64,000 nucleotides of DNA from Pirellulaceae bacterium (GTDB lineage: Bacteria > Planctomycetota > Planctomycetia > Pirellulales > Pirellulaceae): contig JADYZV010000194.1 of the NCBI GenBank assembly GCA_020852965.1, forward strand, positions 1 through 64,000, written 5' to 3'. The position numbers and the translations under genes are program-made. Under the pieces are notes generated by a model that saw only the letters and a program-made list of their open reading frames with translations, did no database searches and had not been told where the DNA came from. This document shows, in pieces, positions 18,375 to 26,648 of the stretch. The number at the start of each line of letters is the position of its first letter. The stretch's first letter is position 1.

Positions 18375-19259
18375 ATGAAGCGACTGATTCTGTCATTTGC
18401 CCTGCTGTTGTTGGTACAGCAGGTGCAGGCCGAAGATACCAAGCAGCTAAAGAACGTGCCGTACGGCGAACACCCGCGACAGGTTCTCGATTTCTATCAA
18501 GCCGATTCCGAAACACCGACCCCAGTCGTCTTCTATATTCACGGCGGCGGATGGCAAGGCGGCGACAAGAAGACCAACCCTCAAGCATTTCTCGACAAGG
18601 GTATTTCGGTGGTTGCCATCAACTACCGATATGTGAAGAACGCGGTGGAGGAGAAAGTGGAGCCACCGGTGAAGGCTCCGCTGGAAGACGCGGCCAGAGC
18701 ACTCCAGTTTGTTCGCTCGAAAGCAACAGATTGGAACCTCGACAAGAAGAAGATCGGCGCGACCGGTGGATCGGCAGGCGCGTGTTCCTCTCTTTGGCTG
18801 GCATTTCACGACGACATGGCCAAGCCTGACAGCGAAGATCCGATCGCGCGCGAATCGACGCGGCTCTATTGCGCCGCGGTCAACGGAGCCCAAGTTTCGC
18901 TCGATCCAAAAGAACTGCGAGAGTGGATGCCCAACTACAGGTACGGCGCGCACGCGTTCGGTCTCGACGGATTCCAGGCCTTGATCGACAATCGAGAATC
19001 GGTTCTACCGTGGATCAAAGAGTATTCGCCGATCGAGCACGTTTCCAAGGACGATCCGCCGATTGGTTTGTTTTATGGCGGCGAAGTTCCGGTGGTGGGT
19101 GCTTCTCCCAAAGACCCAACGCACTCGGGCATCATGGGCCTGAAGCTGGCAGAACGGCTGAAGGAAGTTGGTGTCGACGTCGCCCTGGCCACGCCGGGAG
19201 TTGAAGATCCCGAGTACAAGAACTCGACCGAGTACTTGATTGATCACTTGCGCAAGTAG
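18375..19259 (+). CDS. Secreted esterase/lipase, alpha/beta hydrolase (BD-FAE-like)
   Basis: Hydrolase of 294 residues with a signal peptide (MKRLILSFALLLLVQQVQAE). Oxyanion-hole motif HGGG near residue 56, followed by SVVAINYRYV, and nucleophile motif GGSAG near 131, as in hormone-sensitive-lipase/BD-FAE-type esterases. The charge-relay residues near the C-terminus were not assigned with certainty (candidates in PGVEDPEY and LIDHL). Probably acts on ester groups of sugars or lipids outside the cytoplasm. AGGA precedes the ATG. A strong hairpin follows the stop, so it is likely transcribed alone. The last 16 bases overlap the 3' end of the opposite transposase frame. Confidence 0.88.
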   Translation: MKRLILSFALLLLVQQVQAEDTKQLKNVPYGEHPRQVLDFYQADSETPTPVVFYIHGGGWQGGDKKTNPQAFLDKGISVVAINYRYVKNAVEEKVEPPVKAPLEDAARALQFVRSKATDWNLDKKKIGATGGSAGACSSLWLAFHDDMAKPDSEDPIARESTRLYCAAVNGAQVSLDPKELREWMPNYRYGAHAFGLDGFQALIDNRESVLPWIKEYSPIEHVSKDDPPIGLFYGGEVPVVGASPKDPTHSGIMGLKLAERLKEVGVDVALATPGVEDPEYKNSTEYLIDHLRK

Positions 19260-20272
19260 GTCCTGCGAACGAGATTCAAGAACCGCGAAAGCCTCGTCCC
19301 ATGACGGGGCTTTCTCGTTAGTTGCAATACCAAGCAATACCAAGGGACACTCAACGTTGATGGAAAGAATGGCGAACGCGACCTGGGTAGCTGAGGTTGG
19401 ATGATCGGGAGAATCGCAGGTGTGTCGGCTGGAATGACACTTCGTTTGCCGACTACCGGTTGTCGAGCTGTCCAATCGAGCAGCGCCAAATAGTCTTGTC
19501 CCGACATGTTCAAAAAGCCGTTGTCACTACAACGATAGCCGCTGGAACTGGGGCGTGCTCCTAGTTCATCACGCAGCTCGTCGATGGTTATCGGTGCCAA
19601 GAAGCGATCGGAATGTTTGTCGGGAGATTGCAGCGACTCGATGCGACGCTGGGCTGAAGTGTACTCGCTTTCTTCTAGCGTCTCAGCCAGGGCGGCGCGA
19701 ATTGGATTGAGATCGACATAGGCCGCACAGGCCAGCAGGCCTGATTCATCGAGGATAAGGACGGCTCGAAAACGTCCTTCGAAAAATCTTCCTGTAGCCT
19801 CGTCCTCCGAGTTCGCGCGCACGGCAATCTTTTGGCACAGCAAACGCATCCACCAAGAGATATCGCTCAGACGCGAGCGAATATGTTTGAGCTTCACTGC
19901 GTCGTTGACAATCGAGTTGATCTCTGTCTCTTTTGGCTCCGCTGGTGAACCATCGCGGAGCTTGCGTTTGGGGCAAAGCATCAGCCAACGCCGAGCCACT
20001 TCGCGATTATTCCACGTTGCGACAATATCTGGCTGCGATTTTAGAATCAGATGAAAGTGGTTAGACAGCAATGCAAAGCAAAGAAGATCAATTCCGAAGA
20101 ACCTGGCATGGTGCTGGAGCAGTTTTTCGATCCATTGTTTGCGGTGATCGTAGTTCTTGCCGGTCAGCGGATCGTCTCCAAGCAGAAAGCAACGCCGTAC
20201 AACGCGGCTGATGACATGCACGATGCAGGATTCATCTGGTGAAAAGACTTCACTACGGTTTGGTCTCGCCAT
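19244..20272 (-). CDS. REP-associated (Y1/HUH-type) transposase, altered C-terminus
   Basis: Single-strand-nicking transposase of the IS200/REP type. HFHLILK near residue 70 carries the His-x-His metal site; the family features GKNYDHRKQWIEKLL, VARRWLMLCPKRKL, GRFFEGRFRAVLI and AAYVDLNPIRAALAET are also present. ATG at 20272 is chosen because the protein then starts MARPNRSEVFSPDE, as usual for the family; an in-frame start 30 bases upstream is possible. After ALLDWTARQ the family sequence decays within 25 residues and the frame runs through a 90-bp repeat (19331-19420) to a tail that fits nothing. So the 3' end appears replaced and activity is doubtful. Such transposases act on palindromic intergenic repeats, which are abundant here. 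Confidence 0.8.
   Translation of the reverse strand: MARPNRSEVFSPDESCIVHVISRVVRRCFLLGDDPLTGKNYDHRKQWIEKLLQHHARFFGIDLLCFALLSNHFHLILKSQPDIVATWNNREVARRWLMLCPKRKLRDGSPAEPKETEINSIVNDAVKLKHIRSRLSDISWWMRLLCQKIAVRANSEDEATGRFFEGRFRAVLILDESGLLACAAYVDLNPIRAALAETLEESEYTSAQRRIESLQSPDKHSDRFLAPITIDELRDELGARPSSSGYRCSDNGFLNMSGQDYLALLDWTARQPVVGKRSVIPADTPAILPIIQPQLPRSRSPFFPSTLSVPWYCLVLQLTRKPRHGTRLSRFLNLVRRTYLRK
19288..19318. terminator. Terminator after the esterase
   Basis: AAAGCCTCGTC, loop CCAT, GACGGGGCTTT with one wobble pair, then CTCGTT. It works on the plus strand and, because of the AAA flank, on the minus strand too. Confidence 0.75.
19331..19420 (-). repeat. 90-bp repeat, copy A
   Basis: Matches 30555-30644 without gaps, with about nine differences. 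On the minus strand it starts CCTGCGATTCTCCCGATCAT and ends near AGTGTCCCTTGG. It coincides with the point where the transposase reading frame loses family similarity. Confidence 0.75.
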
Positions 20273-20592
20273 GATAGGGTCTCCGAAAGAGGACTGAGAC
20301 ATCCCACTCTGCAGCCGCTAGCTAGTACGGTTCCGAGCGTGGGAGCGTCGAAGATATTCCGACACTAACAGACGGAGATGAGCCCTAATGCCTTACCAGA
20401 ATTCCGCGTTTTTTCTAAAAAACACGCCAGACGTGGCCAAGGCGACCTCGCCGAACCCGTCGCTTGCTAGCAGGTCGCCGATTGCAGCCCCTCTATGAAC
20501 ATGCTGTGTCCCCATGCCCCATGCAGTTGGCTTTTCGGGAAGAGACTCGTAACCTCCTCCAGTACGGCCAATGCAGTTTCTTGATTGCGTCA

Positions 20593-20904
20593 CTACGCGT
20601 GAGCGTGGCTGAAAGTCGGGGGATCGCTGGCTGGAAAGCTCTCGTTACCAGCTTCGTCGATCAACGCTTCGTTGTGGGCTGAGTCCGCCTCGCGCGTGCT
20701 TTGCCACCTGATGGCAAGTCTTGCTGCGTCGGCCGTTCTCTCCAGTAGTTCGCCGTATCGCTCGGGCGCTGGCTGGTCCGCAAACTTCTTGGCTTCTTGC
20801 ACGACGTCCGCTTTCTCGTCGGAATCCCGTGCGACCCCCTCCGCACACTTGCCCAAATGTGCGCACAGTTGTTGCCATTCGGATTGGACAAACGGATCTA
20901 ACAT
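20593..20904 (-). CDS. Small conserved hypothetical protein
   Basis: 103 residues, charged and helical (MLDPFVQSEWQQLCAHLG ... ADVVQEAKKFADQPAPER). The end, NESFPASDPPTFSHAHA, is the short ESFPASDPPS-type tail seen on many small bacterial proteins of unknown role. ATG at 20904 is preferred over the one 48 bases upstream because GAAAGG precedes it and the domain begins there. No signal peptide, no membrane segment. It stands alone between relics. Confidence 0.65.
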   Translation of the reverse strand: MLDPFVQSEWQQLCAHLGKCAEGVARDSDEKADVVQEAKKFADQPAPERYGELLERTADAARLAIRWQSTREADSAHNEALIDEAGNESFPASDPPTFSHAHA

Positions 20905-21079
20905 TGTTCTACCTTTCTCGGTTGGTTGATGTTTGGACGGCGATCGTCGCATTCACACTAGTTGATAAACCGCAACTTGAGTACCGATCCGATTGGTTAC
21001 ACCACAAAGCCAACCAATGCGTCACTGGCACAGGTTGTATTGATGTGCTCGTTAGGGAGTTCGATACTCCAACACGACT

Positions 21080-21440
21080 GTGAATCAAATGAACAAGACA
21101 CTCTTGCCCACTGTTTCGGTTTCGCTAGCGTTTGCTGCATCGCTGGCGGCTTCCGATGACCTGTGCGCAGCATCTGCTCGCGGCCCCTTCGTATCGGGGC
21201 CAAGCACAAGCGATTGTTGCATCGACCACTCGCCCGGTGGTGGCGCCGACCGCACGTGTCGGAAAACCCGCACCAGAATTTGAAACTCACGCCTACATCG
21301 ACAGAGGATTCCGGCCACTGAAGCTGTTGGGCTACAAAGGCAAGCGGGGCGTGATGGATTTCTATCCCGGAGACTTCACTTTGTTTTGCACGATTAGCGA
21401 GTCTGGTAGCGTCCAAGCCTTTGATGAGGCGGCGGTGTGA
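21080..21440 (+). pseudogene. Peroxiredoxin (AhpC/TSA) relic
   Basis: An exported thiol peroxidase that is no longer intact. The first frame (GTG 21080 or ATG 21089) gives a signal-peptide-like start, MNKTLLPTVSVSLAFAASLA, and stops at 21283. The next frame carries the family core: VGKPAPEFETHAYIDRGF, LLGYKGKRGVMDFYPGDF, TLFCTISESG and QAFDEA. Intact members read FFYPGDFTFVCPTE; the peroxidatic Cys is retained. The two parts are joined by a frameshift near 21200, and the rest of the domain (over 100 residues) is missing because an ArsR relic follows in the same frame. Confidence 0.75.
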
Positions 21441-21704
21441 TTAAAAACTCTGGCTCATCCCGTTCGCTCGCGAATGGTCCAGTTATTGCAGCACGGTCGG
21501 TGCACCGTTGGCGAAATAGCGGAGGACTGTGAAGTTTCCGACCATGTTGCACCAAAGAGTATGCGACTGTTGTAGCGGTGTGGCTTTCTATCGAGAGAGC
21601 GGGAAGGCCGTAAAGTATTCTACCAGATCGCTGAACCGCATTTGGAAGGATTGCTGAACCGCATTGAAAGGGCTTTTGCGAACGCTAGTTCTAAGGACCG
21701 GTAA
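21420..21704 (+). pseudogene. ArsR-family regulator relic with two in-frame stops
   Basis: Read in one frame from 21423: DEAAV, stop, LKTLAHPVRSRMVQLLQHGR, CTVGEIAEDCEVSDHVAPKS, MRLL, stop, RCGFLSREREGRKVFYQIAE, then PHLEGLLNRIERAF to TAA at 21704. This is an almost complete ArsR winged-helix regulator. The first stop (TGA 21438-21440) lies near its start, the second (TAG 21573-21575) stands where relatives have Gln, so one C-to-T change would explain it. The protein cannot be made whole. The frame is continuous with the peroxiredoxin relic. Confidence 0.8.
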
Positions 21705-21811
21705 CACAAATTAAGCGAAGCCGGTGTCGGCCCCATTGATTGACATCGTATATCGTGATCAAGGGCCAATCACCACGTTTTCTCAACCACGAAAAAAGGC
21801 GAGTGCCAATC

Positions 21812-22291
21812 ATGTCAAAGAAAAAGACGATCGAAAACCTCCAACGCGCGCTGTCGATGGAATTGACCGCGATGCATCAATACCAGCTTCACGCTTGCGT
21901 GCTAGATGATTGGGGCATGGGGCTGTTGGCGACCAAGATGCGAGAGGAGTTGCAGGAGGAACTGGGTCACTCAGAGGAATACTTGGTTCGCATCCTGTTT
22001 CTAAAAGGGGATCCGAAGTTGGTATTGCAGAAAACACCCGTTCGGGCAACTTCGCTAAAGCAGATGTTTGAAACGGATCTCGCGGACGAGAAGGAGGCGA
22101 TCGAGTTCTACACGACGGCATCCATTCAAGCGAGCGAAGACCGTGACATCGGTACGCGGCAACTCTTTGAACGAATCGCCGTGGACGAGGAAGGCCACGC
22201 AAGTTGGCTGGAACTGCAACTCGATTTGCTCGATCGGATGAGCGAACCGGCGTATATCGCCAAACATATGTCAGCGAAGTCGGGAGAATAG
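21812..22291 (+). CDS. Bacterioferritin-like four-helix iron protein
   Basis: 159 residues. Di-iron ligands of the ferritin type are visible: Glu in MELTAMHQY near 17, Glu and His in EELGHSEEY near 50-53, Glu in DEKEAIEFY near 93, Glu and His in DEEGHASW near 127-129. It probably stores or oxidises iron in the cytoplasm. In bacterioferritin a Met two residues before the second-helix His binds haem; here that position is Leu (E-L-G-H), so haem binding is unlikely. ATG at 21812 is chosen since AAGGCGAG precedes it and the first helix starts directly after; earlier in-frame ATG at 21740 adds a tail with no match. Confidence 0.85.
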   Translation: MSKKKTIENLQRALSMELTAMHQYQLHACVLDDWGMGLLATKMREELQEELGHSEEYLVRILFLKGDPKLVLQKTPVRATSLKQMFETDLADEKEAIEFYTTASIQASEDRDIGTRQLFERIAVDEEGHASWLELQLDLLDRMSEPAYIAKHMSAKSGE

Positions 22292-22345
22292 CTAACCGTG
22301 CAACGAAGAATCGCATGCATTCAGCCTTCCCAAAGGAGCCATCTC

Positions 22346-23575
22346 ATGGGCCGCACCATCGCGTTGTTTATCATTCTCAGCTTTGGCGCACTTGCCATCG
22401 CACCGACATTCGCGCAAGACCAACCTGGACAACGCCGTGGTCAGGGATTCGGTGGTGGGCGCGGACCGGGGTTTGGCCAAGGTCGAGCTATGAGGCATCA
22501 TGCCGCCAACCAAGACCAAGCGGACAAGACGCAACAGCCTACCTACCCAGCGATCGCAAATTACGGAGGCGTAGTGCAACTTCCCGCCGCTGCACAGCAA
22601 CCTCGTGCAGGCACGCAACTGTTGGTCGATCTGACAAGTGGCTCGGACGCGGACAAGCTAAATGCCGGTCTGGAGCAAGTTGCAAGGTTTGTGAATCTCT
22701 ATGCCGGTGGCGGTGCGGAACCAGCGGACGTTCGAATCGCTGTGGTCTTTCATGGCGATGCAACGCTGGCAGTCCTGAATCCGGAGGCTTACGCGGCCAA
22801 ATTTCAAACTGACGGCAACCCAAATCTGAAACTGCTGCAACAGCTAAGTGATTCGGGCGTCGATCTCTACGTTTGTGGCCAGTCACTGATCTCCAAAGGT
22901 TCGGCTCCCAGCGACGTTGCGATGTTTGTCAAAACCGCCGTTTCGGCGTTGACGACGGTAGTGAATCTCCAAGCCGACGGTTACGCCTATCTGCCCATCG
23001 CCCAAGCCACGGCAAACACCTCACCAAAGCCGGGCGCAGCCGCCGCAAAGCAGGTAGACAATCTTAGCGAAGACGATCACGCACATCGGCCGGAAATTGG
23101 CCGTGGCATGGGTCGCGGTCTAGGTGCGAGGCAGGGCATGCAAGGAGACATGGCGACAGTTCACGCAATGTTTGACGCCCGCGACAAGATCAAACGCACG
23201 ATCAAGAATCTACCTGATGGAGCCGAGGCGATCACCGAATCCGATGACGAAGCGATCGCGGACATGCTGAAAGAGCATGTCCCAGCGATGGAAGATCGTG
23301 TGCTCGGGAACAGGCCGTTGCCTCCGATGACGTTTCACCCGATCTTTGTCGAACTTATCAAACATGCTGAAGACTATACGCTGACCCATGAAGAAACGGA
23401 CAAGGGGATGAAGGTCAAGTACCAATCCGATGATCCCTACGTGGTCATGTTGGTTCAGGAACACGCAAAGTTGATTAGCCGATTCATCAAGAATGGCATG
23501 GAAGAACTCCACACTCCGTATCAGTTGCCGAAATCTACCGAAAAGGCCCCTGCGGATGGACTACAGGAAGACTGA
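22346..23575 (+). CDS. Exported DsrE-like domain protein
   Basis: 409 residues with a signal peptide (MGRTIALFIILSFGALAIAP ... AQD) and a Gly/Arg-rich stretch (GQGFGGGRGPGFGQGR). Residues about 70-215 form a DsrE/DsrF-like fold: LLVDLTSGSDADKLNAGLEQ, VARFVNLY, VRIAVVFHGDATLAVL, LQQLSDSGVDLYVCGQSL, YAYLPI. The Cys in VDLYVCGQ is the position used for sulfur transfer in related proteins. The C-terminal 140 residues (FDARDKIKRTIKNLPDGAEA ... EEL) form a separate helical domain I cannot name, possibly a metal or peptide binder. ATG 22346 follows AAAGGAG. Close to the ferritin-like gene (54-base gap), perhaps one transcript. Confidence 0.8.
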   Translation: MGRTIALFIILSFGALAIAPTFAQDQPGQRRGQGFGGGRGPGFGQGRAMRHHAANQDQADKTQQPTYPAIANYGGVVQLPAAAQQPRAGTQLLVDLTSGSDADKLNAGLEQVARFVNLYAGGGAEPADVRIAVVFHGDATLAVLNPEAYAAKFQTDGNPNLKLLQQLSDSGVDLYVCGQSLISKGSAPSDVAMFVKTAVSALTTVVNLQADGYAYLPIAQATANTSPKPGAAAAKQVDNLSEDDHAHRPEIGRGMGRGLGARQGMQGDMATVHAMFDARDKIKRTIKNLPDGAEAITESDDEAIADMLKEHVPAMEDRVLGNRPLPPMTFHPIFVELIKHAEDYTLTHEETDKGMKVKYQSDDPYVVMLVQEHAKLISRFIKNGMEELHTPYQLPKSTEKAPADGLQED

Positions 23576-23642
23576 ACCGCCGACATGGCATTGGCCCGCC
23601 GCTTCGACACGAGTGGAGCATCTTGCGTGCTGCACAGAATAG

Positions 23643-24119
23643 TGTGAAACGTGGGGACAGGTCACTGGTGAGTTCGAATTGGAACATTTCGAACCGAAGT
23701 CACTAGCCCTGGCTCTCAGGCTCGACTACTTCAATTTGGTCTATTCCTGCCGTCGCTGCAACCATGTCAAGCTTGACCAGCCGGTCGCTGATCCACTCAC
23801 GACACTTTCGTCTGATTGTGCGACCGTGCTTCCCGATGGACGCATTTCGAGTGAGCGTATCGACACTCAGCGCCTCATCCGGCAACTCGACTGGAACTCG
23901 CCTAGGCCTTTAAAGAGCCCAATGTTTATGTTCTCTGGGTACCCTAAACGATATACGTATCTTCCTGAGGTTAACGAGGAGTGGGCGCAAAGCCTGCCGA
24001 CCAAAGGTCCAGCGAGTTGCGAAACTGGACACTCAAGAGTTGCTATGAATCGGCGCAAGCGCAGACGGTTAGCCCGAAGTGACGTAGATGTCTCGCGCTT
24101 TGATTTGTTTTCGTACTAA
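23643..24119 (+). pseudogene. HNH nuclease-like fragment lacking its N-terminus
   Basis: The frame opens after TAG at 23640 and reads LEHFEPKSL, then DYFNLVYSCRRCNHVKLDQP, typical of the HNH proteins in which H-F-x-P-K is followed by a C-x-x-C-N. Family members have a further 40-80 residues, often with CxxC, before this point. No ATG or GTG precedes the motif; only a TTG at 23679 right before it. The C-terminus (DWNSPRPLK ... RRKRRRLARSD) also fits. I read it as a 5'-truncated gene; a TTG-started short protein is possible but unlikely to fold. Confidence 0.6.
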
Positions 24120-24125
24120 GTCAGG

Positions 24126-24689
24126 TTAGTTTTGGCCATTCCGTTCCTGAAAGACCTTACGAACTTGCCTGAGCCGCCATTCAACGGTCTTTTCTGAACG
24201 ATTGATTTCTCGAGCAATCTCCGCATTGGTAAGCCCTTCGAGTTTCAAAGCCGCAACTGAGCGCAGTTTTTCATCTTTCAGAAATGCCAGCAATTCTTGG
24301 CTCTCAGTAATCACTTGCGCAGCAAGCTCGGCGGTGGGTTCATTCTCGGCGAGCACCTCCAAGCTCTTGTTTCTGCGCACGTCACGTTTGCCAGCGAACT
24401 GTCGCTTGCGCAGCTTATTGGCCTTCCAGATCGTCGTAGTTACGAGCAGCGGCCACAGTTCCGTACGATCCTTGAGATCGGGAAACTGTCCCTCGCGATG
24501 ACGCCGAAAGAAACTCCGCATCACACTGATGGCCACATCCTCCTCATCCTCCCAAGTAGGCGGTGCATTCCGGAGTTTTTTTTGAGCGAGTTGCATTAGT
24601 TTCGAGAAGTACGTTTCCCAAATGCCTTGTTCAGCCGCCTCTTCATCCCCCCCCCTTGGTGACACGTATCCATTTAGTAATTGGAGCAT
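24126..24689 (-). CDS. ECF-type RNA polymerase sigma factor, frame altered at a G9 tract
   Basis: Sigma-70 ECF protein: region 2 in YFSKLMQLAQKKLRN and DEEDVAISVMRSFFRRHREG, region 4 in LKLEGLTNAEIAREINRSEK with TVEWRLRQVRK. The frame as written starts at ATG 24689 (MLQLLNGYVSPRGGDEEAAE), which has a poor ribosome site. A different frame from ATG 24720 reads MLNEFKSSSQDAPITKWIRV then TKGG, the family-typical start (ITxWI..GD..AA); it would join DEEAAEQGIW if the run of nine G at 24648-24656 had eight. ATG 24720 is also only 8 bases after the kinase stop. So the native start is probably 24720. It is transcribed after the kinase-nSTAND gene. Confidence 0.82.
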   Translation of the reverse strand: MLQLLNGYVSPRGGDEEAAEQGIWETYFSKLMQLAQKKLRNAPPTWEDEEDVAISVMRSFFRRHREGQFPDLKDRTELWPLLVTTTIWKANKLRKRQFAGKRDVRRNKSLEVLAENEPTAELAAQVITESQELLAFLKDEKLRSVAALKLEGLTNAEIAREINRSEKTVEWRLRQVRKVFQERNGQN

Positions 24690-24728
24690 CCTGGGAGCTC
24701 GATTTGAATTCGTTCAGCATGATTTCAC

Positions 24729-26648
24729 TCATCGTTGTAACTTACTTGAACTGGTCTCTGAACTCACAGCGGTGAGGGCATCATCTATCAAGACTCCGCA
24801 TAGAGCTTGCTCCTCTTTGGTGAGCTTCGATAACACGAGTTCAAATCGTTCTCTCGCTAGGTCATCATTCCCGTTTTCCGCGCTTCGGATTGCCAATAAG
24901 ATCTCCAGCGACGACTTCAGAATATGATCCAAGTGGCCGGACTGCAAAATACTCGTTAGCTTGGCCGTGCTAATTTCTTTTCCAAGACGATATTCGTTGA
25001 TGACCTCGATCGCGAGAATTGCGGGATCACCTTCCCTCAAGGTCTGCAGCGCTTCACCTGCATTCGCGAGGTCCCTGGCAGTTGGCTTTGGACTTAGCGA
25101 TATCGACCGAAGCCTTTGTAGCACGCTGGCGTATGAGTCCTCGCTTAGTTCCTTTGCCGATTCATACGCAGCATTGCGAATTGCAAAGAGGTCACGATCG
25201 GTAACAGCACGAGCATATTCATTGGATCCGTTTTCGAATGCCAAACGAATTTTTTCGCAACAAATTTCCTGTAGTTCGTCCGGACTCAAATCGAAGAGCT
25301 GCTTCTCTGCATTTCCTTGCAGCTCAAGCATGAGCGAGTAGATTCGCGCCAACTGGTAATAAGCTAGAGCCTTGTCGGTTGCAAAATCAGACTCAATTGC
25401 CTCGGTCTGAACCACATTCGCATGGACCAATAAACTGGCCGCAAGTGTCGGAGACTGGTCAATCAATTCCCGCACCCAACCCAATAAGGTTCTTACGTCG
25501 TGAGCCACTGATTGAGGATCTAATTTCGACTTTTCGTCGCGGAGCCTCAAGTACTCTGAAAAGTGTTGAATCGCGAGTTCATGCTCTGAGCGCTTCCAAT
25601 AGCAGTGAGCAATAACATTATGGTAATGGGGGTCCTGTGGTTTTTGGTCGAGAACTTGTTTGAAATCTTCGAGCGCTGATGCATAATCGCCACTGCTAAA
25701 ATACGCATGACCCCGCTGGTGACGCGTTGCTCCATCCCTCGGCTGAATTTCCAAAATGCCGGTGAGCGTAGTCACAGCATCTTGAAATTTGCCGAGTTTC
25801 ATCAGCGCTACTGCAAGGTTTGATCGCGCGTCCAGGTCGGATGGGTCTTTTTCGATAAGCTTGCGAAGAAGGGCGCAGGCGTCTGCCCAGCGCCTATCGG
25901 AAAGATGTCGGATTGCTGTCTCAGTATTGAGCCTAGACAGCTCCTGATTCCGGTTAGTTCTGTCCAAGTCGCTTATGTGCCAACGAGCAATCAGCTCTAT
26001 TTGACGGGACCTAGGCATTTGGCGACGCACCGTGAGGACTCCGGCGTCATCCATCTCCATGCCCGTTATCTGCGAGATTGTTGCACCTACGGAATCAATG
26101 TCGCCGAAAATTTCGGTGGGTAGCCGCCACATTTTTGCAACCCTATCTTTGCCTCCGGTTGCAACCAATGAGTCGTCGCTGTTAGAGATGACACATAACA
26201 CAACATCGTCATGCGTTAAAGGGGGGCCAACCGGGACGGCAAAGTATGGGTCCCAAACCCTGGCTTGGTGGTCAAGGGCAGCCGTGATTGCAAGCAGATG
26301 GCGCGAAGTAAGTAAACAGTCGGTCACCTCTCCGAGATGGTTAAATGGGAGACCGACCGCTTCGTGTGATTCGAGATTCCACAGCTGGGCGCTGCCATCA
26401 TTGGCTCCGACCAGAACGAGTTCGTTGCCCTCCGCGAATGCCAAACTTGTCACAGGCTTTCCAATTGAAATCGGTTCCCCAATCTTTGCGCCGTTTTTTG
26501 CATTCCAAATCTGCACGGATTGGCTTCCTGCTGTTGTCAATACACGCTCGCCCGAAGAATCTATTGCCAAGGTACGGTGATTTCCGGTTAGACCGATCTC
26601 GCAGCACGACCTCCTAGCCTCGAGGTCCCAAACGACTGCCTTTCCCAC
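24729..26648 (-). CDS. WD40-TPR part of the split kinase-nSTAND protein
   Basis: This frame continues the protein begun in 26588-30040. It opens with GKAVVWDLEARRSCCEIG and carries WD40 blades (VLTTAGSQSVQIWNAKNG, LVLVGANDGSAQLWNLES, QARVWDPYFAVP, LVATGGKDRVAKMWRLPTE) to about residue 180. TPR units follow (ADACALLRKLIEKDPSDLDA, LGKFQDAVTTLTGILEIQPR, HYHNVIAHCYWKRSEHELAI), then a helical region to the end. It has no ribosome site of its own and overlaps the upstream frame by 61 bases, so it is best seen as the 3' half of one gene with a frameshift near 26630. The stop is 8 bases before the alternative sigma start at 24720. Confidence 0.8.
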   Translation of the reverse strand: MGKAVVWDLEARRSCCEIGLTGNHRTLAIDSSGERVLTTAGSQSVQIWNAKNGAKIGEPISIGKPVTSLAFAEGNELVLVGANDGSAQLWNLESHEAVGLPFNHLGEVTDCLLTSRHLLAITAALDHQARVWDPYFAVPVGPPLTHDDVVLCVISNSDDSLVATGGKDRVAKMWRLPTEIFGDIDSVGATISQITGMEMDDAGVLTVRRQMPRSRQIELIARWHISDLDRTNRNQELSRLNTETAIRHLSDRRWADACALLRKLIEKDPSDLDARSNLAVALMKLGKFQDAVTTLTGILEIQPRDGATRHQRGHAYFSSGDYASALEDFKQVLDQKPQDPHYHNVIAHCYWKRSEHELAIQHFSEYLRLRDEKSKLDPQSVAHDVRTLLGWVRELIDQSPTLAASLLVHANVVQTEAIESDFATDKALAYYQLARIYSLMLELQGNAEKQLFDLSPDELQEICCEKIRLAFENGSNEYARAVTDRDLFAIRNAAYESAKELSEDSYASVLQRLRSISLSPKPTARDLANAGEALQTLREGDPAILAIEVINEYRLGKEISTAKLTSILQSGHLDHILKSSLEILLAIRSAENGNDDLARERFELVLSKLTKEEQALCGVLIDDALTAVSSETSSSKLQR

